NCBI GenBank assembly: GCA_035575515.1 | Contig: DATLXU010000113.1 | Coordinates: forward strand, 1-64,000 | Direction: 5' to 3' | DNA from: DATLXU01 sp035575515 | GTDB taxonomy: Bacteria > Acidobacteriota > Blastocatellia > UBA7656 | DNA: 64,000 nt | Shown here: positions 16,244-25,297 of the stretch, piece by piece | How positions within the stretch are numbered: the first letter of the stretch is position 1 | How the letters are laid out: the number at the start of each line of letters is the position of its first letter | The notes under the pieces: model-generated | The model's database searches: none | The model's input: only the letters and a program-made list of their open reading frames with translations | What the model was told of the DNA's origin: nothing | Translations under genes and position numbers: made by a program

Positions 16244-18999
16244 TGATGATGATCCTTCGCCCGATTTTCGACCAGACTCGCGACAGCGCGAACAAGCTCG
16301 GCTGGCTCTATCGGTTTCGACAGGTGCAATTGAAACCCTTCCGTGCGTGCGCGCTCGCGGTCTTCGGCCTTGACGCGAGCCGTAAGCGCAATGGCAGGCA
16401 CAAGCCCGCCGCGCTCGCTGCCCAAAGACCGGATGGCGCGAATCAGCGAGTAGCCGTCTTGTTCGGGCATTGCTATGTCAGAGACGAGCACGGCAGGCTT
16501 GAATCGCTCAAACAATCGAAGCGCGTCGGCAACCGAAGCAGCGGTTTCGACTTCGGCTCCGCTCTGCGCGAGCATCGCCTTGATGACTTCGCGCGCGTCG
16601 GCGTCATCATCAACAACCATCACGCGCAAACCGCGAAGCGAAGGATGAGCGACGAAGGGTGAGCGATGAAAAGAAGATTTAGAAGCCGCAATCTCAAACT
16701 TGGAAACCTTTTCATCCTTCATCCTTCCGCCTTCGTCTTTCAAAAGCGGAAGCCTAACGTAAAAAGTCGAGCCGCGCCCTTCGCCTTCGCTCTCGGCCTG
16801 CGCTGTCCCGCCGTGCATCTCGACCAGATGGCGCACAATTGCAAGCCCAAGGCCGAGACCGCCGTGCTTGCGCGTGATTGAGCCGTCGGCCTGTGTGAAG
16901 CGATCAAAGACGTAAGGCAGAAACTCAGACTTGATTCCCTGCCCTGTGTCGCTGACCTTTATCTCGATGTAGCTGGAAGGATGAATAGAATCTACCGGCT
17001 CATTACTGTTCACCTTTAAGCTTTCGTCCACTTCCCTGCGCTCAAGCCTGACTTCGACGCACCCGCCCGAAGGTGTGAACTTGATGGCGTTCGACAACAG
17101 ATTCCAGACCACCTGCTGCAAGCGATCAGGGTCGCCGAGCACCAATCCTGATTGATCATCAATCTCCTTTTTTATTTTTATGCCTTTTGCGTCGGCAGCC
17201 GGGCGCACCGAGTCGATCGCAGCTTCAACGACAGGCGCAAGCTCCACCTGTCTGACCTCCAGTCTGACTTTGCCCGTGATGATGCGCGATACGTCGAGGA
17301 TGTCATTGATGAGCTGCGCCTGAGCTTTGGCGTTGGTTTCAATAACAACGTAAGCGCGGGCTGCAGTCTCTGCGTCGAGCCTGCCATTGCGAAGCAGCCC
17401 CGCCCATCCGAGGATGGCGTTTAGCGGCGTGCGAAGCTCGTGCGAAACCGTAGCCAGAAATTCATCCTTCAGCCGATTGGCGGTCTCAGCCTCTTGCCGC
17501 GCTTCCCGCTCGCGCGCAAGCAGCTCGGCGCGCTCGCGCTCGGCCCGCTTGCGCTCAGTGATGTCTTCTTGCACAAGCACGACTTCGCGGATGTTGCCCG
17601 ATTCATCCTTGACGGGATAGATATAAGCCGTCATCCAAAGCTCGCGCCCTTTGTAAGGCCCGCGATTGGGCGCATAAGCTACGGGCGGGATTTCAGCGGC
17701 TTCGCCCGCAAAGGCTTTTTCAATGTAAGGCATCACGCCCTTGGCAATGAGCTGTTCATCTTTAAGGATGTTGTAATCGCCGATTTGGTCCAGAGTCACC
17801 CCGAAAAGTTTTTCCCACGCGCGATTGACTCTTAGCGTTCGACCGTCGGGCGCGAGGATTTGCGTGCTCAAAGGCGATTGCTCGACGAGCGCGCGGAATC
17901 GAGCTTCAGATTCGCGAAGCAGTGATTCGCTTTGCCTGAGTTCTGCGGCGGCGGCTTCGGCTTCGGCGCGCGAGCGCGCCTGCGCTCGCGTCACAGCAAA
18001 CAGCACAAGACTTATCATCACGCCGCCAAGCATTATGAAGGGCGCAAGATTTCTTCCCGACGCGAGATCAAAATCCGGCTGCGTGGAAAAAGCCAGTTGC
18101 CACGGGCGGCCCGCTACATTAATCGTCGTTACGGTCGTAAAGCGAGCTTCATAAGAATCATCCACCGCGCCGGTAATCTTTCGTGAATCGTGCAGAAGAT
18201 TGTCGGGCGTGAGCGCATCGCCGTCATAAACCTGAAAAGCGACGCCCGGAATCTTCTCATTTCCAAATATGCCTTCGAGCAGATCGTCTGTGCGAAACGG
18301 ACTGTAGACGAAGCCTTCGAGCGCATCGCGCCGTTGCTCGACGGTTTCGGTCGGCTGGCCTTTTTTATAAACTGGAATATAGATGAGAAAGCCCGCCTGT
18401 TTTTGTTCGTCAATCTCCTGCACGAGCGTGACCTTGCCTGAAGCGGCGGGCTGGCCCGTATCGCGCGCCTGCTCCATCGCGGCATGTCGCACAGGCTCGC
18501 TGAACATATCGAAGCCGATGGCGACGCGGTTGCGGCGGTCGAGCGGTTCGAGGAAGATTATGGCGTGATACTCTTCGCGCTCGCCTTCGGGTTTTATCGT
18601 GAAATCCTGAAAGCCCTGCCTGCGCATCTCGGCTATGAGCGCCTCTTTTTCGTCGGGCTTGACGCGCTTTGAAAAACCGATGCCCTGAATGCCGGGATAA
18701 CGCTCGCTCAGGTTCAATCGGTCAACGTAAGACTTAAACTGCTGGCGCGTGACGCTGTTTGACGCGGCAAACAATCCTGTTCCCGCGCGGAGCATGGCTA
18801 TATAGGTTTGAAGCCGGTTCACAACGCTGTCTTGGGTGTGCTGGACTGAGTTTTCAAACCTCAACCGGTCTTTTGCCTCTGCGCTCGCTGCGACGTAGTA
18901 AGTGGCAAGAGACGTGAGCAACAATGCGCCAGCGAGCACAAGATACGGGGTGCGCAGTCGGGGCGGCTGACCTAGCTTCGGTTGAGGAGTAGATCTCAT
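16240..18999 (-). CDS. CHASE-PAS hybrid sensor histidine kinase
   Basis: A 919-residue membrane sensor. The order is: TM1 (about 17-37), extracytoplasmic CHASE domain (about 65-290, with YPGIQGIGFSKRV), TM2 (about 320-340), a short coiled coil, PAS (about 365-490), HisKA with the phosphorylated His in FLATVSHELRTPLNAIL, HATPase_c (N, G1 and G2 boxes, e.g. GLGLGLAIVRHLVEMHGG) and a C-terminal receiver (VMVVDDDADAREV, VLVSDIAMPEQDG). ATG 18999 is used rather than the preceding TTG. It is the first gene of an operon with a HELTH metalloprotein and probably an alpha/beta hydrolase. The ligand and downstream response regulator are unknown. Confidence 0.92.
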   Translation of the reverse strand: MRSTPQPKLGQPPRLRTPYLVLAGALLLTSLATYYVAASAEAKDRLRFENSVQHTQDSVVNRLQTYIAMLRAGTGLFAASNSVTRQQFKSYVDRLNLSERYPGIQGIGFSKRVKPDEKEALIAEMRRQGFQDFTIKPEGEREEYHAIIFLEPLDRRNRVAIGFDMFSEPVRHAAMEQARDTGQPAASGKVTLVQEIDEQKQAGFLIYIPVYKKGQPTETVEQRRDALEGFVYSPFRTDDLLEGIFGNEKIPGVAFQVYDGDALTPDNLLHDSRKITGAVDDSYEARFTTVTTINVAGRPWQLAFSTQPDFDLASGRNLAPFIMLGGVMISLVLFAVTRAQARSRAEAEAAAAELRQSESLLRESEARFRALVEQSPLSTQILAPDGRTLRVNRAWEKLFGVTLDQIGDYNILKDEQLIAKGVMPYIEKAFAGEAAEIPPVAYAPNRGPYKGRELWMTAYIYPVKDESGNIREVVLVQEDITERKRAERERAELLAREREARQEAETANRLKDEFLATVSHELRTPLNAILGWAGLLRNGRLDAETAARAYVVIETNAKAQAQLINDILDVSRIITGKVRLEVRQVELAPVVEAAIDSVRPAADAKGIKIKKEIDDQSGLVLGDPDRLQQVVWNLLSNAIKFTPSGGCVEVRLERREVDESLKVNSNEPVDSIHPSSYIEIKVSDTGQGIKSEFLPYVFDRFTQADGSITRKHGGLGLGLAIVRHLVEMHGGTAQAESEGEGRGSTFYVRLPLLKDEGGRMKDEKVSKFEIAASKSSFHRSPFVAHPSLRGLRVMVVDDDADAREVIKAMLAQSGAEVETAASVADALRLFERFKPAVLVSDIAMPEQDGYSLIRAIRSLGSERGGLVPAIALTARVKAEDRERARTEGFQLHLSKPIEPAELVRAVASLVENRAKDHHQ

Positions 19000-19112
19000 C
19001 AAACCATACTTTACTGTGAGTTTTGATTCGCGCGCAAACGTGCAGGTGAAACTTAATTATTTTATGTGATCTTCTAATCACGCACAGGCAAATTAAACGA
19101 TTAGACTATGAA

Positions 19113-19784
19113 TCAATTCAGGCTTTCCGGCTCATTTTGCGAGGTGACACGGAACTGGCTCTGGGAGCCGATTTCACCGCCTGGCCCGGCAGAAAAAAGC
19201 TCGAAGCTCTCGCCCCTATCAGCCGTTTGATAAATGTAATCGTTTCCCCACGGATCAACTTCGGGTACGTGCTCAAGGTAAGGTCCCGCCCAGTGGCTGC
19301 CGAGCGCACCGTCGCCCGATTTGATTGCTGCTGGCTTGCGAGCAAGGCTCAGTATCCCTTCTTCATTCGTGGGATAACGCCCCACGTCAATTCTGAATCT
19401 TTCGAGCGCATCGGCCAGCAGCTTAAGCTCGCGGCGAGCCGCAGTCTCGCGCGCCAAGGCTCGCTCCTTCTCGCGCCACTGGCGATTTAGAATCTGCCAC
19501 GTCACCGCGCCCGCGATGATTATCACAAAGGAAATCGCCGCCGTAATAATCAACCGCTTGCGCCGCCGCGCTCGTCGCTTTATTGCTTCGTGCTCTTCGG
19601 GCAGAAAGATTACTGTCGGGTCATCGCGGTGTGTCGTTGCAATCCTGCTCGCCATGTCAACGTGCGCGCGGGATGGCTTAGCTCCTGCCATCGGGCGATA
19701 GCAATAGACGCAGTAGCGGAGATCAGCCGCGACCTTCTCGCCGCATCCCGGACAAATCTGTTTGGTTGGTTCCTGGGCTGCCAT
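19113..19784 (-). CDS. Zinc ribbon / transmembrane / GspG-like fusion protein
   Basis: A 223-residue protein with an unusual order: an N-terminal zinc ribbon (Cys11, Cys14, Cys25, Cys28), a basic stretch (KRRARRRKRL), one transmembrane helix (about 78-98), a short coiled coil, and a C-terminal domain like that of major pseudopilin GspG (GRYPTNEEGILSL, WAGPYLEHVPEVDPWGNDYIY, FSAGPGGEIGS). True GspG has an N-terminal prepilin peptide and no zinc ribbon, so this is not a normal pseudopilin. It may be a membrane-anchored relative with the GspG domain outside the cell membrane. It stands alone, divergent from a Ser/Thr kinase. Confidence 0.75.
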   Translation of the reverse strand: MAAQEPTKQICPGCGEKVAADLRYCVYCYRPMAGAKPSRAHVDMASRIATTHRDDPTVIFLPEEHEAIKRRARRRKRLIITAAISFVIIIAGAVTWQILNRQWREKERALARETAARRELKLLADALERFRIDVGRYPTNEEGILSLARKPAAIKSGDGALGSHWAGPYLEHVPEVDPWGNDYIYQTADRGESFELFSAGPGGEIGSQSQFRVTSQNEPESLN

Positions 19785-19811
19785 GTCTGCGCAGTTGATA
19801 GTTTAGACCGA

Positions 19812-19840
19812 TTGACGGCGCGGTTCAATCTTGCTGATAG
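19812..19840 (+). promoter_or_regulatory. Candidate sigma-70 promoter of the TPR kinase gene
   Basis: TTGACG (19812-19817), a 17-base spacer and TGATAG (19835-19840) lie 26 bases before the ATG at 19867, in the gap between two divergent genes. The -10 is imperfect. No other convincing pair is visible in the gap. Confidence 0.35.
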
Positions 19841-19866
19841 GCATTTTTAGCCTTTATATTTTTCAG

Positions 19867-22524
19867 ATGGACAGCGGAGCAAAAATAACCGATCACCCGG
19901 ATAAAGACTTCTCTCCGAACGTGCCTGACCTCGAAGCGCCCACGCGCTCGTTTGCCGAGGCAATCACGATAGGATTATCCGAAGAAGAGCAGGCGCAGCT
20001 ATTTCGTGAGCCGAACATCGGCCCCTACAGAATTATTCGCCAGATTGGTCAGGGCGGCATGGGCGCTGTTTATCTGGCCGAGCGCGACGATCAGCAATTC
20101 AAAAAACAGGTCGCGATAAAATTGGTCAAGCGCGGCATGGACACCGAATTCGTGCTGCGGCGATTCCTTAGCGAGCGGCAGATTCTCGCCGCGCTTGATC
20201 ATCCGAACATCGCGCGGCTGCTCGACGGCGGAACGACCGCAGACGGGCGGCCTTACTTCGTGATGGAATACATCGAAGGCAAACCAATCGCTCAGTATGC
20301 GGATGAAAAAAAGCTGACGACAGTCGAGCGGCTGAACCTGTTTCGCAAGGTCTGCTCTGCCGTTCACTATGCGCACCAAAACCTCGTCATCCATCGTGAC
20401 ATCAAGCCGTCGAACATACTTGTCACCGCAGACGGCGAGCCAAAGCTATTGGATTTCGGTATTGCCAAGCTGCTCAATCCTGAGCTTGCAGACCAGACGG
20501 TTGAAGCGACGGCAACAGTCGTGAGGCTGCTGACTCCCGAATACGCAAGCCCTGAGCAGGCCAGAGGCGAGCAGATAACGACCGCGACCGACATCTATTC
20601 GCTCGGCGTTGTGCTTTACGAATTGCTAACGGGTCATCGCCCATATCTAATTACGAGTCGCCTGCCTCACGAGATAGCGCGGGTGATCTGCGAACAGGAG
20701 CCTCAAAGGCCGAGCACAGCGGTCGTGCGAAGTCAGACTATCTCAACTCCTACGGGCCAGACAGTCACAGTCACGCCGGAAGAGGTGAGCCGCACGCGCG
20801 AGGGCCAGCCGGATAAGCTCCGCCGAAAACTTCGTGGGGACCTCGACAACATTATTCTGATGGCTATGCGCAAAGAGCCGCAACGCCGTTATAGCTCTGT
20901 TGACCAGCTATCGAACGACATTCGCCGCCACATCGAAGGATTGCCAGTCATCGCGCGCAAAGACACATTCGCTTATCGCAGCGCGAAGTTCATCAAGCGA
21001 AACAAAGCCGGAGCGATTGCGGCTCTGCTCATTTTGCTCACGCTCATCGGAGGCTTCATCGCAACATCAATCGAACGAGCGCGAGCTGAGCGATTGTTCA
21101 ACGACGTTCGTCAACTGGCCAACTCCTTTATGTTCGAGATTCACGACGCTATTGAGAACCTTCCGGGCGCAACCGCGGCTCGCGAGCTGCTCGTCAAGCG
21201 CGCGCTTGAATATCTCGACAGCCTCTCGGAAGACGCTGTGAACGACCCGTCGCTTCAACGCGAGCGTGCCACGGCTTATCAAAAAGTCGGAGACGTACAA
21301 GGCAATCCCTACAACTCGAATCTGGGCGACACGGCGGGCGCGCTCGAAAGTTACCGCAAGGCTCTGGCGATTCGAGAAAAACTTGTCGCGAGCAATCCAT
21401 CGAACTTGCAGGACAAGGTTGATCTTGCTACGACCTACAGCCGCATGGGCGATGTGCTCTGGACCATAGGCGACACGAAACCGGCTCTGGAAGCCTATTC
21501 CAAGGCGGTGGCGCTCGGCGAGGAACTGATCGCCGTTAAACCAGACGACGTTGAGATTAGCCGCCGTCTGTGGACGACTTATAGAAGGTACGGCTACGCG
21601 CAGGCGCAGGCGGGTGACTTCGACAGCGGCGTTAAGAGCTTCAATCGCGCGCGCGAGCTAAACGAGCGAGTCGTTGCGGCGAACTCTGGTGACACAGAGG
21701 CGCGGCGTGATCAGGCAGCAAATTACACAGCGATGGGCGTCGTGCTAGGCGAGACAGGAAATCTCACAGGCGCGCGCGACTACTTTCTGAAGGCGCTCGC
21801 AATTTATGAAGAGATGGCGTCCGCCGATCCGACCAATGCGCAGTTCAAGCGCGAAGTCGCGGTTAGTCTCGGAGACCTGGGCGACGTGCTGGATCGAATG
21901 GGCGATTATCAAGGCGCGGTTAATTCTTTCCGCAAGGCGATGCCTATTCTGGAATTGCTTGCCTCAGACTCGAACGACGCAGCCGCTCAACGCAATCTCG
22001 CCGTTTTTTATATGAGGATAGGTCGCTCGTCGTTTGCAATGGGCAAGCACGCCGACGCGCTGGCTGCTTACCGCAAGGCCGCAGCGATACTTGAGGCGCT
22101 GCCTCAAACTGGCGCGGCAAACTTGCAGGGGCGCGGCGACCTTGCCATGACCTTTAGCCGGATGGGTTTGACGTTTGCAAAGACAGCAGACGCGGCTGCC
22201 GCATTCGATTATGCAAACAAAGGGCGCGCGATTGCAGAAGAGTTGATGGCCGCAAGCCCTGCAAACATCGAGTTGCGCGGACTCACGGCTCTGGCTTATA
22301 CGACGCTGGGCGATGTGAACGCGACGATTGCAAGCGGCGAAAAGAAGACCGACAAGCAGATTGCATTGTGGCGCGACGCGCGCGAGTGGTATCAAAAGAG
22401 TTTTGAGATCCTCAGCGATCTCAAGAGCCGCAACGAATGGGTCAGTTCCGACTATGGAAGTCCCGAACAGTTACAGCAAAAAATTGCCGAAAGTGATGCG
22501 GCGATTGCCAAGCTAAGAAAGTAG
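19867..22524 (+). CDS. PknB-type Ser/Thr protein kinase with membrane helix and TPR tail
   Basis: An 885-residue membrane kinase. The kinase domain (about 48-320) has the glycine loop GQGGMGAVYL, ATP lysine in VAIKLVKRG, catalytic loop HRDIKPSNIL, DFG in LLDFGIAKLL and an APE-like TPEYASPEQ. A transmembrane helix (about 383-403) follows, and then roughly ten TPR-like repeats (about 440-860) that would face the periplasm if topology is standard. ATG 19867 is chosen over a TTG at 19831 since the extra residues are not conserved in character. About 75 bases in the kinase domain are nearly identical to the kinase gene 5.5 kb away. The substrate is unknown. Confidence 0.93.
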   Translation: MDSGAKITDHPDKDFSPNVPDLEAPTRSFAEAITIGLSEEEQAQLFREPNIGPYRIIRQIGQGGMGAVYLAERDDQQFKKQVAIKLVKRGMDTEFVLRRFLSERQILAALDHPNIARLLDGGTTADGRPYFVMEYIEGKPIAQYADEKKLTTVERLNLFRKVCSAVHYAHQNLVIHRDIKPSNILVTADGEPKLLDFGIAKLLNPELADQTVEATATVVRLLTPEYASPEQARGEQITTATDIYSLGVVLYELLTGHRPYLITSRLPHEIARVICEQEPQRPSTAVVRSQTISTPTGQTVTVTPEEVSRTREGQPDKLRRKLRGDLDNIILMAMRKEPQRRYSSVDQLSNDIRRHIEGLPVIARKDTFAYRSAKFIKRNKAGAIAALLILLTLIGGFIATSIERARAERLFNDVRQLANSFMFEIHDAIENLPGATAARELLVKRALEYLDSLSEDAVNDPSLQRERATAYQKVGDVQGNPYNSNLGDTAGALESYRKALAIREKLVASNPSNLQDKVDLATTYSRMGDVLWTIGDTKPALEAYSKAVALGEELIAVKPDDVEISRRLWTTYRRYGYAQAQAGDFDSGVKSFNRARELNERVVAANSGDTEARRDQAANYTAMGVVLGETGNLTGARDYFLKALAIYEEMASADPTNAQFKREVAVSLGDLGDVLDRMGDYQGAVNSFRKAMPILELLASDSNDAAAQRNLAVFYMRIGRSSFAMGKHADALAAYRKAAAILEALPQTGAANLQGRGDLAMTFSRMGLTFAKTADAAAAFDYANKGRAIAEELMAASPANIELRGLTALAYTTLGDVNATIASGEKKTDKQIALWRDAREWYQKSFEILSDLKSRNEWVSSDYGSPEQLQQKIAESDAAIAKLRK

Positions 22525-22570
22525 AAAGCAGGTCGTGCCAAAAGCGCAGGCATCTCGCGCGATTGCATCG

Positions 22571-23467
22571 CTATTGCACCGAAGCTGCGCGCTCGGCGCT
22601 GACGGCTGCGCCGATGATGGCTATCTCGTCGCTCGTTGCAACAACCTCAACGGCGCTGCCTTGAAGCGGACTCATCTTGACCATCTCGTGAAGATACACT
22701 TGCAGCATGTCTGTTTGAACGAACCTTGCGTTCGGGCCTGAGATGAAAAACTTTCCGGGTCCTTCGATGTGAATGCTCGTGGCGGTCGCAGCCGCAAGCG
22801 CGCGATGCCACAACTCTACGAAAGCCCCACAGCGCGCGTTGCCCGTTTTCGCTTGCTCGAAGACTTCATCAGGTTCCATATCCAGAAATCGTAACCGCAT
22901 CGCGCGATGGCCCATGATTCCTTCCAGATGACCTATGCCGCCGCACTGGCAGAGATTCTCTTTCGGGTCGAGCGTGACAACCATGTGCCCGCCTTCGCCG
23001 ACAGCGGCAGCCTGCGGGTAGCGGCCATAACCGACGCCGTTTCCCAAAAACCAAACTCTAACGATTCGGTCGAGTTGGTCGCGCGTCGCTGCAATCCCTG
23101 CGGCGATTGCATCCGCGTCGTTGAGGACGTGAACCATCGCTTCAATGCCGTCGTGCGCGAGCAGGGCCGATATTTCTCTTTTGACGTTGTGCCCCTTCAT
23201 CTGAGGAAGATTTGGCGACTCTTCAACTACGCCGTCGCGGATGATGCCAGGAAAGCCTATGCCGATTGCATCAACAGTACTGTCCTGCCGCACAAGAGAT
23301 ATCTGGCGATGAATGTGCTCTGCTATCTCTTCGGCGTGAAGCTCCCAGAAAGAGTCTCGCGAGCCGCTGCTTTCGGGAAAGACCTGCACGGGGCTGACGA
23401 TTTTATTATTCTCAACAGCGCCGACCGCGATGTGCTCCGAAGCCAGCACGCCAATCTTTACCGCCAT
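22571..23467 (-). CDS. Atypical ROK-family protein (sugar kinase-like)
   Basis: A 298-residue ROK-fold protein. It keeps IGIGFPG, the ND of VLNDADAIAAG (catalytic Asp position), GEGGHM (ROK histidine) and a zinc-like CQCGGIGHLE, where the last Cys of the usual CxCGxxGC is His. The N-terminal ATP-phosphate motif (usual DxGGT) is replaced by VLASEH. It may therefore be a divergent kinase or a non-catalytic sugar sensor. It has no DNA-binding domain, so it is not a ROK repressor. Gene order places it 57 bases downstream of the transhydrogenase gene, probably in one operon. Confidence 0.78.
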   Translation of the reverse strand: MAVKIGVLASEHIAVGAVENNKIVSPVQVFPESSGSRDSFWELHAEEIAEHIHRQISLVRQDSTVDAIGIGFPGIIRDGVVEESPNLPQMKGHNVKREISALLAHDGIEAMVHVLNDADAIAAGIAATRDQLDRIVRVWFLGNGVGYGRYPQAAAVGEGGHMVVTLDPKENLCQCGGIGHLEGIMGHRAMRLRFLDMEPDEVFEQAKTGNARCGAFVELWHRALAAATATSIHIEGPGKFFISGPNARFVQTDMLQVYLHEMVKMSPLQGSAVEVVATSDEIAIIGAAVSAERAASVQ

Positions 23468-23524
23468 AGTTTGACCTCACGCGAAAATGAGATTATCAAA
23501 TGCGCTCAATTAATAATCATCGGC

Positions 23525-24925
23525 TCACGCGAACGAGTTGAGCCGCGCAAGCTTGTTCAGCCCGTTGAACGCCGCTGCCTTGTAGCATTCGGCAAGCGTC
23601 GGGTAGTTGAAGACCGTATTGACGAAATACTCGACCGTGCCTTTGAGCACCATCACCGCTTGGCCTATGTGAAGCAACTCCGACGCGCCTTCGCCGATGA
23701 TGTGAACGCCGAGAATCTCTTTCGTCTCACGATGAAAAATGATCTTCAGCCTTCCGGTCGTATCGCCGCGAATCTGACCGCGAGCTATCTCGCGGTAATA
23801 AGCCACGCCGACTTCGTAGGGCACGTCTTCATCCGTCAGTTGCTCTTCGGTCTTTCCGACGAAAGAGATTTCAGGAATCGTGTAGATACCGTAAGGATAA
23901 TTCGCAGGCTCGGTCTTGAGCGCGACTCCTAGCGCGTGGCCTGCGGCGATTCGGCCCTGCTCCATCGAAACAGAAGCGAGGCTCGGAAAGCCTATCACGT
24001 CGCCGACGGCATAGATGTTCGGCTGTCGCGTGCGGTACTCGCCGTCAACAGCGATGCGGCCACGCGAGTCCGCTTCGAGTCCCGCCGCTTCAAGATTCAA
24101 ATCTTCGACGTTGCCTTGTCGGCCTACTGCGTAAAGCAGCGCGTCGCCAGAAATCTTCTTGTTGCTTTGAAGGTTTGCGACAACGCCGCCGTCTGCGGTC
24201 TCTTCGACGCTTCCGACCTCTTCGTTGAGGCGAAGCGTTACGCGCTTGTCGCGCAGGTGATAGCAGAGCGCCTCGACCATTTCAGCATCTGCAAAGCCGA
24301 GCAGTCGCGGCTGCTTCTCAATGAGAATCACGCGCACGCCGAGCGTCGCGAACATCGAAGCGTACTCGACTCCGATGACGCCGCCGCCAACGACGATAAG
24401 CGTCTTCGGGATAGCAGGCATCTCAAGTATCTGGTCACTGTTTATGATCGTTTTGCCGTTGATTGGAACAGCCGGAGAGGTTGCGGGCTTCGTGCCTGTG
24501 GCGATGATTATCGTTGCGGCTTCGTACTCGGATTGGCCGCGCGAGCTTGTGACACGGATATGCGTGGGATCAATGAAGCTGGCCGCGCCGCTGATTACTT
24601 CGACTTCGTTGCGCGAAAGCTGTGCCTGCGTCACGTCGACTTCGGTCTTGATGACGTGCTGAACGCGAAACGAAAGATCGGCCATCGTGATCTTCTCCTT
24701 CACGCGATAGTTCATGCCGTACACGCCCTGATAGCGGTAGCCCGACAGGTGCATGACGGCCTCGCGCATGGTTTTGCTGGGGATGGTCCCCGTATTGATG
24801 CAAGCGCCGCCGACGACTTCGCGCTTTTCAATCAGGGCGACGCGCTTGCCTAGCTTCGCGCCTTGAATCGCGGCGCGCTGCCCGGCGGGACCGGAACCGA
24901 TTACGATGAGATCATAAGCCTGCAT
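23525..24925 (-). CDS. sthA: Si-specific soluble NAD(P)+ transhydrogenase
   Basis: A 466-residue FAD-dependent pyridine nucleotide-disulfide oxidoreductase-fold enzyme. FAD binding is at VIGSGPAGQRAA (residue 9 on) and NAD(P) binding at VVGGGVIGVEYA. The redox-cysteine site reads CINTGTIPSK: the first Cys (42) is present but the second is Thr47, the hallmark that separates SthA from dihydrolipoamide dehydrogenase. The C-terminal dimerisation domain (HIIGEGASELLHIGQAVM) matches too. It would exchange reducing equivalents between NADPH and NAD+ in the cytosol. It is followed by the ROK gene. Confidence 0.9.
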   Translation of the reverse strand: MQAYDLIVIGSGPAGQRAAIQGAKLGKRVALIEKREVVGGACINTGTIPSKTMREAVMHLSGYRYQGVYGMNYRVKEKITMADLSFRVQHVIKTEVDVTQAQLSRNEVEVISGAASFIDPTHIRVTSSRGQSEYEAATIIIATGTKPATSPAVPINGKTIINSDQILEMPAIPKTLIVVGGGVIGVEYASMFATLGVRVILIEKQPRLLGFADAEMVEALCYHLRDKRVTLRLNEEVGSVEETADGGVVANLQSNKKISGDALLYAVGRQGNVEDLNLEAAGLEADSRGRIAVDGEYRTRQPNIYAVGDVIGFPSLASVSMEQGRIAAGHALGVALKTEPANYPYGIYTIPEISFVGKTEEQLTDEDVPYEVGVAYYREIARGQIRGDTTGRLKIIFHRETKEILGVHIIGEGASELLHIGQAVMVLKGTVEYFVNTVFNYPTLAECYKAAAFNGLNKLARLNSFA

Positions 24926-25297
24926 GGATTAATCCTGATTTGGTGACAGGATTGTACTCATTAAATGAACAGCGCAAAAGCCCAAATCGTAAAATATTGG
25001 CTCTCCTGTGAAGGATTCAGCAGAGCAGACGCGGCTGAATTTGTTTATTGACTTCAACATTGCAACTCGATATGCTTCGCCCATAAATAAGTAGATAATG
25101 CAGGACTAACGTGGGAGGGCCTGCTTTGAAGTTTAATCCGCAATATTGATATGCCAGTAGCAACCTGTTAAGTCGCGGCTTGACCGTCGCATCAAGAAGG
25201 AGTGATAGAAGAGTGGCGATGGTTTACAGAATCCGAAGCTGAATTGATCGCCGCACCCTAACCTCTCCTTGTATCGCAGCCACTCGTCAACAACGTC
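24926..25297. other. 372-base divergent intergenic region without a gene
   Basis: Lies between the divergent transhydrogenase and kinase genes. I find only very short open frames and no clear tRNA, hairpin or repeat. The bases near 24960-25120 are more AT-rich than their surroundings, which fits promoters for both genes, but no convincing -35/-10 pair could be fixed. Confidence 0.5.

Noticed and set aside
19151..19176. A GGCTCTGGGAGCC stretch in the GspG-like gene that resembles the core of the composite palindromic elements
   Set aside because: It encodes the conserved GEIGS end of the GspG domain and lacks the outer arms, so the match is probably chance.
22907..24853. Two long plus-strand open frames (341 and 305 codons) over the ROK and transhydrogenase genes
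   Set aside because: They lie antisense to genes with full family motifs and read as Arg/His-rich non-protein-like sequence.
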